From the NCBI GenBank assembly GCA_020736575.1, contig JAGPYM010000001.1, positions 2,356,001 through 2,420,000 of the forward strand: 64,000 bases of DNA, read 5' to 3'. The notes beneath the pieces were generated by a model that made no database searches, had not been told where the DNA came from, and worked only from the letters and a program-made list of their open reading frames with translations. The position numbers were made by a program, and so were the translations under genes. Positions 12,352-27,300 of this stretch are shown here, in pieces; positions within the stretch are counted from its first letter, which is position 1; each line of letters opens with the position of its first letter. The stretch is from Thelonectria olida (taxonomy: Eukaryota > Ascomycota > Sordariomycetes > Hypocreales > Nectriaceae).

Positions 12352-15300
12352 TGCATGCATATGAATAAGGAGTTTCCATCTGAAGTACACAAGTAAGCTG
12401 ACCCGGACCAGAGACTGGAAAGGATGGATCGCCCAGGGCTTTGGTTCTGCTTATTTTAGGAAGATATGAAGGAAGGAAGGATGTCAGCAGCAAAGCAAAA
12501 CATGAGCTAGGGATCAGGCTCGCGGACATTCTCTCCAGCCCAAGGTCCCAGCACAAGCCACAGGGTCCAAGGGAGGGCTGCCTTCAGAGGCTCTCGGTCG
12601 ACCATCAATGTGTCAGCCTTGGGGAATCTTGGGTGGCCCACAGGTCCCAAATTAAACCGCCCCAAAGAGTGCTAAGGTTTGAAGGTCATCCGAATCCAGC
12701 CCACCGTCTTGAGTTGGGAATTGTGTTGACGGCAAGCTCAGCTCGAGGCACAGGCAAGAAGACGTTGACAAGCACAATCCACACACCTTTGGAACAGCCA
12801 GCAATGCCTCGTGGAGCCATCAGAAACAGAGCCCAAGGCGGAGTCACAGCGAAGGACAGCACGCCCCGGCAGAGACAGTGAGCAATGGAGATGATTCAGG
12901 ATCATGGCAGGGCCACGGACGAATGGCATCGAGTGGCCGCCCTCCATGAATCCAATCGACTCCACCATGGTCTGGTCAGCCCTAGGACGCTAGGACGCCT
13001 TAGCAACGCCATGGCTGAACCTCCTGCATCCAAGTCTCCAGTCCGAGTCCGTCCCTCTCAAGGGGCACAGCCCACCTGAACTTTTGTGTCATGCTCGCTC
13101 ATGCTGCAAAGCTCCAGGCTGCCCAAAGGCCCAAGCCAAGCAAACGCCTGGATTGATTGCACAACATAGATCCCGGTGGACGACGGGGGGTTGCATTGGG
13201 ATAAGCCGGCTCAAGCTTGACTCCGCCGTCGACCCTATCGCTTGTCGTTAAAATGAGCAGTCTGGTCTGGTGCTGCAGGTCTCCCGGCACATTGTTAGCA
13301 GCTGATTAGCCCTCTGGCCGCGCTGAAACTAAAGTTCCTTTTTTTTTTTTTTGAAGATCCCGGAAGTCGCTGTTCATTCATAAAGCTGTCCAGCCTCTCT
13401 CTCCTTCTTCTGCACTTCTCTCACTCAGTTCTTTTCGTCACTGTGTCTTCGTCATCTTATCCCGACTCTAATCACTCGAATCGTCTCCATTTCGACTCTC
13501 ATTAATTCACCAAATTCCAATTACTATCCAATCCATCACAATGGCTCAGCAGTACTCTCAGGGACCCAACGTCCAGAACCAAGAGTGGTCCAATGGCCTC
13601 TGCAGCTGTGGTCCTTGCGACACCTGCTTGCTCGGAACCTTCTTGCCCTGCGTTTGTGAGTTTCTTCCCCTAATGAAGAGTTGAAGGCGACCAGGATAGC
13701 TAACACAGCTTGCCACAGTGCTCGGCAAGACCTCCGATCGCATGCGAGACCCTACCATGCAGACTGCCGACACCTGTAACAGCGATTGTATGATCTTCTG
13801 CGGTATCCAGTGCGTGACTGGTTGTGGTTGGATGTAAGCATCATGAATATCCCCCATTGTCTCCAATTCACATCTTCTCTGACACTTTTCCACAGCTACG
13901 CCATGATGAAGCGTGGTGAGATCCGTGAGAAGTTCGGCATTAAGGGCAGCGGCATGAACGATTGCTGCGCCAGCTACTGGTGCGGTTGCTGCGCTCTCAT
14001 CCAACAGGAGAAGGAAGTCAAGGCCCGTCTCGCTCAGGGTCCCGTCACCCAGGGCTACGATACCAAGCAGGAGGGTATGCACATGCCTCCTCAGCAGGCC
14101 AGCTACCATGCCACTCCCGATGCTGCTTTCCAGCAGCAGCAGCAGCAGCAGCACAACGGATCTTTCCCTCCGCAGCAGCAGCCCGTCTACAACCCTCACC
14201 AGGGCCAGCCCCAGCAGTACTAGGTGCCAATGCCAATGCGTAAGGGTGATGGAGAATAAGTCAAGTCGAGTATGATGACCTGGAATGGAAGCAGATGCGA
14301 ATGCGGCCAAGCGACACGAAGTTGCTATGACACAACGAGACCGGAAGAGGAAAGAAAAGGCTAGCCGAGGGGATCACACTCGGGACGGATATGGAGGCGC
14401 AGGAAGGGGGACGCGCAGGATTATACCCCCCCATCGACATGGATTTCATGTTCTTTTTTTTTTTCTTTTTTTCTTCGTTTATTTTTTGCGAAAACGAGTC
14501 AGACTGATATTTATATGTGTAATACTCAGTGGACATGAACAAGTCATAATTACCTATCCAGCCTTCCCATGATGATGGTTTGAGAAGAGGAACCGAGGAA
14601 TGTCCACATGCCTTCGTAAAGAGATTTGACTCGGATCTGCATCACACCGATTGAATTCTGTCTTACCGTTTTACGCGCTGAGTTAAGACCATCAGGATGC
14701 AAGAGACAGGGTCGGGGGGGGGGGTGCGCCATGGATGGCATTCTCCACTACTGTTGGCACTGGCCATCTTTCCATTCAGCTCCGAGATGATTCGGTTGCT
14801 TCCACGAGGAGTTTTGCGCAGATCCTAGGCCACTCGCTTGCTCACTGCCGAATTTCCTAAAACAGAAATCTCCGATGACAAGGCACTCTGGTCAACATCG
14901 CGAGTGACTTGGTTGTACGAATATGGACCTAATTCTCGACTAATGAAGAAATATGACGGCAAATCCAATTGAATATTTTCTACAAGCCTCACGACAGTAT
15001 TCTTTCTGGTCATGATAACCACACATTGGACTCATGAACCACGTGATCACGCGGAAATATGTCAGTGTCCAAGCCGGGCGGATGCGTCGAACAAGAGGGG
15101 ATACTAATGGTCCACATTTTGAAGTGGACTTCTAACCAGGACACGAACTACAAGATTCACTTGCTAACTAACGTGGGCGACTTGTTAACTCTTCATGAGG
15201 TAATCTTAGACCGGACGGAGCGTTAAGAGCGCAAATACATTGTACAGGTAACTGATGCCAGGAGAAAACATAAAGATTCAGTACACCAGCCGACATGTCA

Positions 15301-18300
15301 TGGTAATAAGCCGATTGAGCTGGAACCTCTTCTTGAGACAAGACTGGTACAATCCGACATGAACCGACAGCGCTTCAGGATAAAATTTGGCATGAGTTCA
15401 ATTGGGCCTTGTCGGCTGTCAATTCCATAAAACGCCGTGACGCGCCGCACCTCTAATGTTTCGTCAAAACGCCTATTCATCATATCTACGGGTTTCGAGT
15501 GCCCTCAAGTGGTATTCCAACCTCCCTAAAATCAAAACCCAAATAGGTGCCTCAAATCAACTTTTTTTCGTCCATCCGTATCACTTCCATATCCATTTCA
15601 AAATCATTAGGCGTAAAGCTTCTTCTCGTAAGACTCCATGTTGACGTTACCCTCCAGCTGAGCACTGGCCGTTCGAATCTCGAAGCGCACATTACCCTTC
15701 TCAGCCTCCTCGTGAAGCTCAACCAGGCTGCGCGCACCGCTGTCCTGGAGAGAGTGCTTGAGGCCTGCAGCGAGGTAGGGGACAAACTTGTTGATCGAAC
15801 TAGAATCCATGTTAGCCTGTGTTCACACCACTGCCTGTGGAGCTAGAAATCACTTACCCTCGGTGGGCAACAGCACCAGAGACACCCTGAGCAACCAGAA
15901 CGCTATCACCCTCAGAGAAGTAACGAGCGGTACCGGCGTTGCTCTTCTGGCTGTCCTTGCCACCACCACCAGCCTTCTTGTCCTGCATGGCATCAATGCT
16001 ACCCATGCCTCGGTAAGCCTTGACCAGCTTACCCTCGCGCGAGACGAAAGAGGTACCAGGAGACTCGGTGGTACCAGCAAGGAGACCACCCATCATAACG
16101 GTGGAGGCGCCAAGGGCGAGGCCCTTAACAATGTGACCGACATTCTGGACACCACCGTCGGCAATGCAAGGAACACCGAAGCGAGCGGCAAATCGGCTGA
16201 CGTTGTACACGGCAGCCGCCTGGGGACGGCCAACGGCCATGACTTCCTGGGTAATGCAGGCGGAACCACTGCCCATACCAATTCGGAGACCGTCAATACC
16301 AGCAGCAATCAAGGAAGCAGCCTGCTCTCGGGTCACGACGTTTCCGCCAATGACATCGAGGCCGGGGAGTTCCTCTTTGATCCACTTGATCATCTCGATC
16401 TGGTACATGCTGTTACCCTGGGAAGAGTCCAGAACAACAACGTCCAGACCAGCCTCGACTAACTTCTTGAGACGAAGCTTATCCTCAGGACGGGTGCCAA
16501 TAGCAGCAGCGCAAAGAAGCTGCTTGCTGTCGGGGAGCTTTGAGGCGAAGGGGAAGTGCTGGTTCTTGGTCAAATCCGAGCGAGAGATCATGGACACAAG
16601 GTTCAGCTCCGAGTCAACGATGGGGAGCTTGCCCTTCTTCGACTTGGCAAGAATCTTATTCGCCTCGACGAGAGTGACACCATCGGGAGCGGTGATGAGG
16701 TCGGTGACCATGACGTTGGACACGGGCTTGTCAAGGTCTTCCTCGAACTGAATGTCTCGGTTGGTGACAATGCCCAAGAGCTTGGAACCGAGCTTGCCGT
16801 CCTCTGTAAAAATTTCCAGTTAGCCCAAGATCCTGTGCGGGGTGAAGCAAGTGGGAAAATTGGATTTGTAATGGAGGTTGGAATCATAGTATAAGGTAGT
16901 CCCCATGACTTGCGTCTATACGGTGGAACGAAAGTTATATATAAAAAGGTGTGTAATCATATAACCAGGGAAAGCAGAGGGAATGATAGAATCATGCATA
17001 GTACTGACCTGTGACGGGGAAACCGCCGAAACCCCACTTCTCCTTCAAGGCCTTGGCCTCACCGACGGTGGTGTTGCGGTTGATGACAACGGGGTCGAGG
17101 ATGAAGCCGTTCTCGTAGCGCTTGACCTTGCGGACCATGTCGGCCTGAGCTTCGGGCGAGCAGTTGTGGTGAATAACACCGAGACCACCCTGGAGAGCCA
17201 TGTGGATGGCCATCTCGTGCTCCGTGACAGTGTCCATAGGAGACGAGACGAAGGGGGTCTTGAGAGTGATGCGCTTCGTGACGGGGGAGTCAAGCGTCAC
17301 CTCGGAGGCAGCAAAGCCAATGTAGCCTGGGAGCAACAGGAAGTCATTGTAGGTCAGACCGCCGTGCTTGGACGTGTCCATGAGCTCGTGGAGGTCGAGG
17401 CCATCCTTGGACTTGTACTCGTTGAGCACGTCCAGGGCGGTGGTGTGGTCGAGGACCTTGGCGGACATTTTGTTGGCAACTCGGAGAGAAGAAGAGAGAA
17501 AACGGGGTGAGGTCGAAGACGAATAACGAGTCGATTCGATACAGCAAGCTGTGAAGTCTTTGTCTGAACCGACTGCTAAAATTGATGGAGCGCTTCTTCC
17601 CGAAAGAAAGAAAAAAGAGAAAAGCGTGGTGGTGCCCGCTCGAAAACTTTTTATGCTGGCCGAGACCCTTGGGAGGGGTGCCACGCTGCGGGGCAGGTCC
17701 AATCCAGCACCTTCCTGTGCCTGTCTGTGTCATGTGTCATATGTGAGGGAAGTAGGAACGGACGGGTGGGGCAAGGTCTTTCGACTTTTTTTTTTTTTTT
17801 TTCTTTCGAGCTCACGGAGCTTCCACTAGAATTTTCTTAACACTCATCGATCATCATGCCCACTCCGAAATTTCCTGCGTTGCACTCTTGGCACGCAGAT
17901 GACGTATCCATACATTTGTACTAGAAGACTCAGTCTTTGTGATGGCGGCCTTGCGTCTCATAAATAAATATATTGTTTTATGATTCTTAGAGGGCAACCC
18001 TTCACCGAGAGAATTGATGGAAGTAATCAAGAACTAAAGTATATCTTGATCTCGACATCATTGCTCCACCGGCTCTTCAGTCCCATTTCGTCCCAAGCCA
18101 TGCCGGTGTCAATCTCGAGCACATGCTCGTCGGCCTTTGAGATGGTCACGGTATGAGAGGGAATTGTCTGCCCCTGAATCGTGGCTAGGAAGTCCCCCTC
18201 GATCGTCATTGAGGGCAATGAAGACACGTATAGACCTTAGACAGACATCAGCATACTTGATCGACCAGGTAAATATGTCAAGCTGAATCACGTACCTAAA

Positions 18301-21300
18301 ACCCCAAACGCCTTTACTCGAGTGTCAATCTCTACTCGGCCATTCTCTGCTTGCTTGATCTCGTTCATAACAATGGCAGCTGGGCCAGTCATTTTCCCCA
18401 GCAGACCCAAGTTGGCGATCTGAGTCGCGCCATGCTTCTTCCCCGACACTGTTGTCAAGGGAAAGGCACAGAAGATCTCGTATCCACGAACACAGAGTGA
18501 TCCAGTTATCAAAGAGTGAGGACCCCCTACCTTGGTTGGCCGTGAAACTTTGCTCGTTGCATGAGCTCTGACCACATAGTCAATTGAGGCATCAATCCCA
18601 GGGAATATGGACAAAGGGATGATTTCCGTCAATGGTCGTGCCGAGACGTTAAAAATGGCTAACATTGGATTCCCTGTTTGCGAGGCACCTGGCATGGTTA
18701 GTTAACGTTCCTAGACGCCACCGAGGTATTGCTCACCATGATAACTTCCCACTTTCAGGAGTAAGTCGTCTTCATACCCGGTGTAAGGATATACTGTCTT
18801 CCCCGTGACACTGGGTCTGAAAACCACCGTTCTCCCCCCCGGAGTGAGACCAGTCATCTGCCCGATCAAGTCCATATTATGCTCTCCCGGGACGTCCGTG
18901 ATGTAAACTGGCCCTCCGCTGATGCATCTCGCTGCAGCATGGAAACCAGAATAGTCATGCACGGTCTGAAACATGTCCCAGTCTGGAAGCACGTTCAGAT
19001 ACTGCGTAAAGATGCTATTGTGGGCATTCGCCCACACATGCCACGGATGCGACGAAGGGATCTCGGGGAAGAAATCGTTTGAGTTGCGGACGAGGATGGC
19101 GGGTCTGTTTGTGGGCATTTGAGAATGGAAGAGGGCCTGAGGTATTTGTGACATGCATGAGATGGCCTTGGCACTGAAATGACGGAGCATGGAGATGGTC
19201 CACGCATCTAGATACCGAGTGAGAAGCCCACGACGAGCAGAAGCGCTGGTCCAGGAATCTATCATGAACTGGGCATCAGTTTTCACCGCGTCAACTCCAC
19301 AGTCCGAGAGAAACCGGTAAAAGTCGTTATAAAACCGCGATACGTCTTCCTCTGCAATGACAGTCATCTCTCCCCCAATTGGCGGATCGGCGTCCTCGCG
19401 AGGAACCCGGGTGGTCTTGTAAGTTTGAGCAAGTTTGCCGTCAGGAGCAAGGCCACCCCAATATCCAAGAAGGGCATGCCAAACAGCAATATGCTTGATA
19501 TGCGGATGTTTCTGTCTGATGTGAGAAACCGTGGATTTCAGCCCTCTAGGGAATGCTTCGGGGTCCGCTTCAAACTCCTTCCAGCTATGCTGGAATTGGT
19601 CGCCTCCATTCGTAGAATCAATTGACTGCCAGTTGTCGTCAATAATGAGACTCGAAACTTTGATATCCTGCTGAGCCAACTTCTCGACGGCATCAAATAT
19701 TTTCTGATCAGTGAGCCGTTGCCCAAGGGCATTCCATGTACCTGCATAGGTAGTGTCAGAAGGAGAGCGCTCGGAGAGGGAAAGGCACAAGACGAACAAA
19801 ATCCAAGCCCGTCATACCAATTCTCCATCCACTCAGGTTGAAGGTCGTCTGAAAGCGCTGATAGCTCTTCATTCTCCAGTTGGTTCGTCTGTCTTGCCCG
19901 AGCAACCAGCGTCCTAGCGTGGTACATCACAGCAGCAACGGCACGATCAAATCTGTCGCTTTCAGAGACCAGGATAGTGGCCTTTCCCTCAGAAACACCG
20001 TCATTTCGTGCCTGGCATCTTTAGCAGTGGGCAGCTAAGGACCATGTGTTTTCTTACGTGAACAGATATGCCGCTATCTGAGTTATGCCGAAAGACTGGC
20101 AAAGTGTGCCTTATACCGCTGACTGCGAGGAACACCAGGTTTCGCCCTTGAGGACTCATGAAAGAACACAGAATTGCATCTTTATCAAGGGAAAAGTCAG
20201 ACTTCCCATGGCGAGGGCCAAGCCATGAAGTCGATATACGTACTACGGCAAACCATCTGCTGGTGTTAGTCGTGACATGAGCGGCATGAGTTGCAGCATA
20301 CCTACCGTAAGAATGATCCCCATGGTGTTCCGATCAGAATGTCCCTATATGCGGAATCATCACCCTTAGAAGGCGGAATGGGCGCTTCAAGGGCCCAGAT
20401 GGTGGTTCCGGGAGACTGACTTAAGCAAGGAGAAACCTTCCAGTCCTTGACGTTCAGGTTGGGGATAAGATCCGATAATTTGTCAGACGAGGCAGTGACC
20501 GAGAGCTTAAAGATCCAGCCGTCGTCCAATCCTTGTTCGTCCCGGACCCATCTCCAATCGTCTTGGGTAGGACGGAACTTGAGGGTAAACTGTACGGAAG
20601 CGTCGAGTGACAAAGATGATGCAAAATACAATCGTGACACGGATTCTGGAAAAAGTTGCAAATTTTGAGGCGTCTGATCGTCTTCCATGGGAAAGAGTCG
20701 GACATCCTTCCATTCTGACCCATCTATTGAAAGCCAGGCAGAAACCTCCCAAGGCTCTGCCTCATGAGACTTTGGGATTTCAAGAACTGCAGTCAAGGTA
20801 ATGTCCCGGGACTGAGCTGGAGTTGCCTGACCCAAGGGCGGGTAACTCTGGAGAGTTGCTACCATGCCTTCGGGGACAGAATGAGGAACAGGCTTTGGTT
20901 TGGATACGTGGATGGCCTGGAATATCTGGCTCAACCAAGAGTTGGTCGAGGACATCGTACCTGGGGACGAGGACGGCAATTGGGAGCTGAGCATGAACTG
21001 GATAAAATCGACAATGTTGAATTGGACGGACAAGGCGAATCTCTAGATAGGTAAAGATAAGAAGAAACAGGTCACTTTCTCGATCACAGCATGCATCCGT
21101 AAGAGCCTCACGGGGAGCTGCGGCGGTAGTCTTCCCTGTCGGTGTGCGCGAGACGACGTTCGTCTCTGGTTGGGCAATTCGGACACGAAAACCATCAGCA
21201 CGTTGACAAAAGGTGGGGATGCAGGTGGACTAGAAAAAGGTTAGGGGCGTTAGTAATCGAGGCCCCTGATTGGCCATATACCTGGTCTCTCCTCGCTCTG

Positions 21301-24300
21301 ATTCGGAGTTGGTCGGAATGACTAAGCCCTCCGCCTAAAAGCTCAGGCCGCAAATTATCTCATGAAAGCTTCTACATAGCCGAGATCGAAAGACTTCCTC
21401 AAAACCTCTCAATTCAGCCTCGACCCTCCAAACCTCCGTCATGGCGTCCCGGAGACTGGCTTTGAACCTCTCGCAGGGCCTGCGAAACCGTGCTGGTTTT
21501 TCGGCCGCCGCTCCTCTCCGACGAGGCTTTGCCACTCCTTCCACCGTTGGCAAAACCCAGACGACGACTCTCAAGAATGGATTGACCGTGAGCGCCATCA
21601 ACAGAGACCAATTGGCCTCGTTACACATCTCGGATTGCCAATCTAACTCGTGTATAACAGGTTGCGACCGAGCACTCGCCTTTCGCGCAGACCTCAACCG
21701 TCGGCGTTTGGATTGATGCCGGCTCAAGGGCCGAGACTGACGAGAACAATGGCACAGCGCACTTCCTCGAGCACCTTGCCTTCAAGGTCCGATACCCGTC
21801 AATCGGCTGTGATTCCTCGCTAACATTCATCTCAGGGCACTGCCAAGCGCTCTCAGCAGCAATTGGAGTTGGAGATCGAGAACATGGGCGGCCATCTCAA
21901 TGCCTACACCTCGGTCAGTCGGATGAAGGGATACAATGATTGCTTACGCTAACACCAACCGCAGCGTGAGAACACCGTCTACTTTGCCAAGGCCTTCAAC
22001 TCCGATGTTCCCCAGTGCGTCGACATTCTTTCCGACATCCTCCAGAACTCCCGCCTCGAGGAGTCCGCCATCGAGCGCGAGCGAGATGTTATCCTCCGAG
22101 AGTCCGAGGAGGTCGAGAAGCAGGTCGAGGAGGTTGTTTTCGATCACCTCCACGCCACTGCTTTCCAGCACCAGGGCCTCGGCCGCACTATCCTAGGTCC
22201 CCGCCAGAACATCCGCGACATCACCCGAACCGAGTTGACCAACTACATCAAGAGCAACTACACTGCTGACCGCATGGTTCTTGTTGGCGCCGGTGGCATC
22301 CCCCACGAGCAGCTGGTTGAGCTTGCCGAGAAGCACTTCTCTGGCCTCCCCAGCACTGGTCCCAAGAACCAGGCCTACGAGCTCTCCAAGAAGCAGGCTG
22401 ATTTTTTCGGTTCCGATGTCCGTATCCGTGACGACAACATGCCCACCGCCAACATCGCTCTTGCTGTTGAGGGTGTCAGCTGGAACTCTCCCGACTACTT
22501 CACTGCGCTTGTTGCCCAGGCTATTGTCGGCAACTACGACAAGGCTCTTGGCCAGGCTCCTCACCAGGGCAGCAAGCTCAGCGGCTATGTCCACAAGCAC
22601 GACATTGCCAACAGCTTCATGAGCTTCTCCACTAGCTACAGTGACACTGGGTAAGAAAAGGCACACACGAAATCCACAGTAGCGTTGAAACTAACCATTC
22701 TTAGTCTTTGGGGTATCTACCTCGTCACCGACAAGCACGAGCAAGTTGACGACCTCGTCCACTTCGCCATCCGTGAGTGGATGCGTCTCTGCACCAACGT
22801 CTCCGCCGCCGAGACCGAGCGTGCTAAGGCTCAGCTCAAGGCCTCTATCCTCCTCTCTCTGGATGGTACCACCGCCGTTGCCGAGGACGTTGGCCGACAA
22901 CTCGTCACCACCGGCCGCCGTATGGCCCCCGCCGAGATTGAGCGTCTGATTGATGGTATTACTGAGAAGGAGATCATGGACTTTGCCAACCGAAAACTCT
23001 GGGATCGCGATATTGCCATCAGCGCTGTGGGCAGCATTGAGGGCCTCTTTGATTACCAGAGACTGCGCAACACCATGAAGCCCAAGTTTTAAGGTAGAAA
23101 GGGCCATTTAGGTTTGCGAAAATCGAGACCAGGGTATAGAGTGTATGAGATACCGTTTACAGGCCTAGTGTATCATAAAGTTCCTTTGTTCATACTAGGT
23201 AACGTGGAGTTGTGATTGGTGTCTATTGATGTCGCCTATGTAATACTCAAGTTCAATGTGTAACTCCCAGACGCAATATCATTATGTGGTGTGCTCGTGA
23301 GATCATCCTTGTTCTTCTAAGCACAGTAGCAATTCTGAAAGTTGACTCTCGTTGAAGCTGAATGTCTGCCAGATATGTGATTGACCTTTGGTTCTTGGCT
23401 ATTGTTAAAGGGCGTTCTGTTCGTTCACAGGGGCATCAGTACATTATGGAGTACTTGCGGGCTCGAATCCTTGCGGAATGATTCCCATTTCAGGTTTAAT
23501 TTAATTCAATGAATTCTTTTATCAGTAGGTAATAATACAAGCCGAAGAGACCTAGTAACTTGATACATGCAACGTTTTACCCGAAGAGCTGTCTCTTCCT
23601 TTAACATTACCCCCTAGGTTCCCACGCTTTTAAGACTCCAGTCTTGCGTCAATTCTGATTTCTCCTGCGCAGATATCTAAGGCTGGAAAGTTCGGTAACC
23701 TGAACGCCAAAACTCCACCAAGTTAGGCAAACCCCATGTGTGCCTCGCAAATCGCCAATTGCTCCGTCGACATGATCCTTGGATTTCTCAAACAGATGGG
23801 GTAACCACTTACTGCTCTGCCATCTCCTCGTCTACGTCTTCTCCGAACACATCGTCCACTGTGCCGCCTTCCACGCCGTCGCCACCAACATCCTCAAGAT
23901 CGGGTCCTTCAATTCCTTCCATGGCATCTCCTCCACCTTCATCCTCATCAGCTGCCTCATGCCATATGTCCTTCAGGCCCCAGCTTGTCCCACTGAGAAC
24001 GAACCGCTCACTTGGTAGTCGAACTCCCCATTCGTTTGGCACAATCTTGGGCAAGGCGACCTTGTTCCGTTCGCGAGCCAGCTCTTGCATGTAGTCTTTA
24101 CTGATGCCACCACCAGCGCTGCCGCCTCGGAATTGGTAGCTTAGTCGAGCTGCTATTGCGAGCTTAACGGCGTTGGCAGTGATCGAGGCATCTCCCGGGG
24201 CAGATGCTGTTGCGCCTGAAGACGCAGATGGCTTTGAGCCGGCATGTGTGACATATGGGTCGCCCGAGAGGTGAAGCGCGTCGCTAAGCACGGACGAGGT

Positions 24301-27300
24301 GTGTCGATATGCGAAATCGAGGAGTAGTAGGGGAACACGTTGTTCGTAGGAAGTAACACCCTGAGATGTCAATAGGAGCTCGACGAGTCGTGCATCGCGC
24401 GGTCGTGGGGCGGTGGTAGAAGGCGTTGTATGAGTGGTGCTCTGAGAGGCGGCGGGGGGCTGAGAGCCAGTTGTGGTTTGAGAATTGGGGATGGTTTGAG
24501 AAGTGCCTGCAGTCGAGGCTGGAACGCCGTTCGTCTGAGGCTGGCTTGACGACATTTTTTTCTTGTGTCGCAAATGAGCGGGCGGGGGAAAGCAGTGATG
24601 CCGCAAATGGGTTCGTTCTCGATCGTCGAAGAAAGGCGCGTAGGAGGGTGTGATGTGAAGGTGGTTATGATAAGCTCAGAGGAACAAGACCGCGCGGTAC
24701 GAAAGGACTGAAATTTCACAGCAGCTTGGATGCCATTGATTGAAAGCTTGCTGCAGCTATGAATATGCGCAGGCGGCCAGCACTAACCGAGATGCGAGGT
24801 CGGGCGATGAGCGCGGAAAATGGATAATCCGAGAGCGTCTGCGAGCCGATGCACAGACCGCACCTTAAATTTCTTATCCAGTGGCATTTGTTGAATTGAC
24901 GGAAACTGTGAACGGCAGTCGGCAGCTGGGACATTGGCCGGACTTGCCTTCGATGGAGGGGTGACTCGACAGAAGGAGACGAGGGGCAAAATGCTGGTTG
25001 CCCCACCAGGCGCCGATGCAGGACATTCACTTCGTCACCACTGAGTTTTTGTCTGTTGACTCATTGAACTTCTCGATCAAACCGTTCCTGGACGTTTTCC
25101 AAGCTCAATTCCTCTCATATCTGCTCTCGGTCTCTCGAGCTTCAGCATGGAGACAACTCTACCACTGCCCTTCGTGGTCAGCGTTGCTGGCCCTGAGGCG
25201 CCTACCACAAGCAGTGGACTCTCCACCAAGGAAGTCTCTTTGTTGGGTGCTGTGTTCTTCGAGGCCGCATCCAAAGATTGGCGCAGTTCGGGGCTGACCG
25301 GCAATGTCCTCATGGATGTAACTAGTGTGTCCTCCGTCGACGATGTTGTCGCTCTCCTTGATGGGGGCGTTCACAAAGCCTTCGTCGCGGCCGAGAGCTT
25401 CTCTGAGTACACCGAGTTTGGTGCTCGTGTTGTACCCGCTGTGTCGACCCTGGATCTATCTGCTGCCTCCGACAATGGCCTTCTGATCAAGGACTTTGAC
25501 CCTTCAGCAACCGATATTGGAAAATTCATCGAAGAAGCTCAAGCCAAGAAAATCAAGAACCTCTTTCTCAAGCCCGGCCCAGACGCTGCCATCCAGACCC
25601 TTATCGAAGTAGCGACCAAGGCGAAAGCTATCCCAGTCTTGCCGTCTGTTGCCCTTACAACCGACAAGGGCGACTCTCAGAGGCTTCTGTTGTCCAAGGT
25701 TATTGCTTCCTACTGGAAATCCGACCGACCGGACGGCCTCCTCCCTACTGTGGTTACCGACGATGCTGGAATTGCGCTGGGTCTTGCGTATACGAGCGAA
25801 GAGAGTATTTTGGAGGCTTTGCGGACACAGGCTGGCGTGTATCAGAGCCGAAAGCGAGGCCTCTGGGTCAAGGGTCTTACCTCAGGTGACACCCAGGAAC
25901 TCCTGAAGATTGGCCTCGACTGCGATAACGATACTCTCAAGTTCGTGGTCAACCAAAAAGGTCGTTTCTGTCACTTGGAACAGTTTGGATGCTTTGGTGA
26001 CCTCGCCGGAATTGCGTCTCTCGAGCAAACCCTTAAGTCGAGAAAGGAGTCTGCCCCTGCTGGCTCTTACACTGCTAGATTGTTCTCTGATGAGAAGCTT
26101 CTCCGAGCCAAGATCATGGAGGAAGCCGAAGAGCTTTGTGACGGAAAGACCAAGGAGAACATTGCTTTCGAAGCTGCAGACCTCATTTACTTTGCTTTGA
26201 CCAAGGCAGTGGGTGCTGGTGTCAGCCTGGCTGACATTGAGGCGAACCTCGATGCCAAGAGTCTCAAGGTCAAGAGGAGACCGGGTAATGCTAAGGGCAA
26301 GTGGGCTGAGAAAGAAGGCATCAAGACGAATGGTGAAGCTCCTGCTAAGCCCGCCCCTGTTGAGAAGCCTGCCGAAGGCCGAATTACCATGGAGCGAATC
26401 GACTCTGCCAAAACTTCCGAGGCCGAACTCCTTGAAAAGTTGAAGCGGCCCTCGCAGAAGTCACCCGATGCTATCCTGAAGATTATCAAGCCAATCATCC
26501 AAGAGGTCCGCACTGGTGGCGACAAGGCTGTTCTGTCATACACGCATAAATTCGAGAAGGCTACTTCGTTGACCTCGCCTGTTCTCAAGGCTCCTTTCCC
26601 CCAGGAGCTCATGGACCTGTCTCCCGAGACTATCGAGGCTATTGATGTTTCCTACGAAAATATCCGCAAGTTCCACGCCGCCCAAAAAGAGGACAAGTCT
26701 CTCGAGGTCGAGACGATGCCAGGTGTCATCTGCAGTCGCTTCGCTAGACCCATCGAGCGAGTTGGCTTATATATCCCTGGTGGAACTGCTGTCCTGCCTA
26801 GCACCGCTCTGATGCTGGGCGTGCCTGCTATGGTGGCTGGCTGCAAGAAGATCGTCTTTGCTTCTCCTCCCCGAGAGAACGGCCGTGTCACCCCTGAGAT
26901 CGTCTACGTTGCTCACAAAGTTGGTGCCGAGAGCATCGTACTTGCTGGGGGTGCTCAGGCCGTTGCAGCCATGGCTTATGGTACCGAGAGCGTTACCAAG
27001 GTTGACAAGATCCTGGGTCCTGGTAACCAGTTCGTGACGGCTGCCAAGATGCACGTCAGTAACGACACCAACGCTGGTGTTGGCATCGACATGCCTGCGG
27101 GTCCTTCAGAGGTGCTTGTCATTGCTGACAAGGACGCCAACCCCGCCTTCGTTGCTTCCGATCTGCTTTCCCAGGCCGAGCATGGTGTTGATAGCCAGGT
27201 TATTCTCATTGCCATTGACCTTAACGAGGAGCAGCTCCAAGCAATTGAGGACGAAGTCCACAAGCAGGCCATGGCCTTGCCCCGTGTGAACATTGTCCGA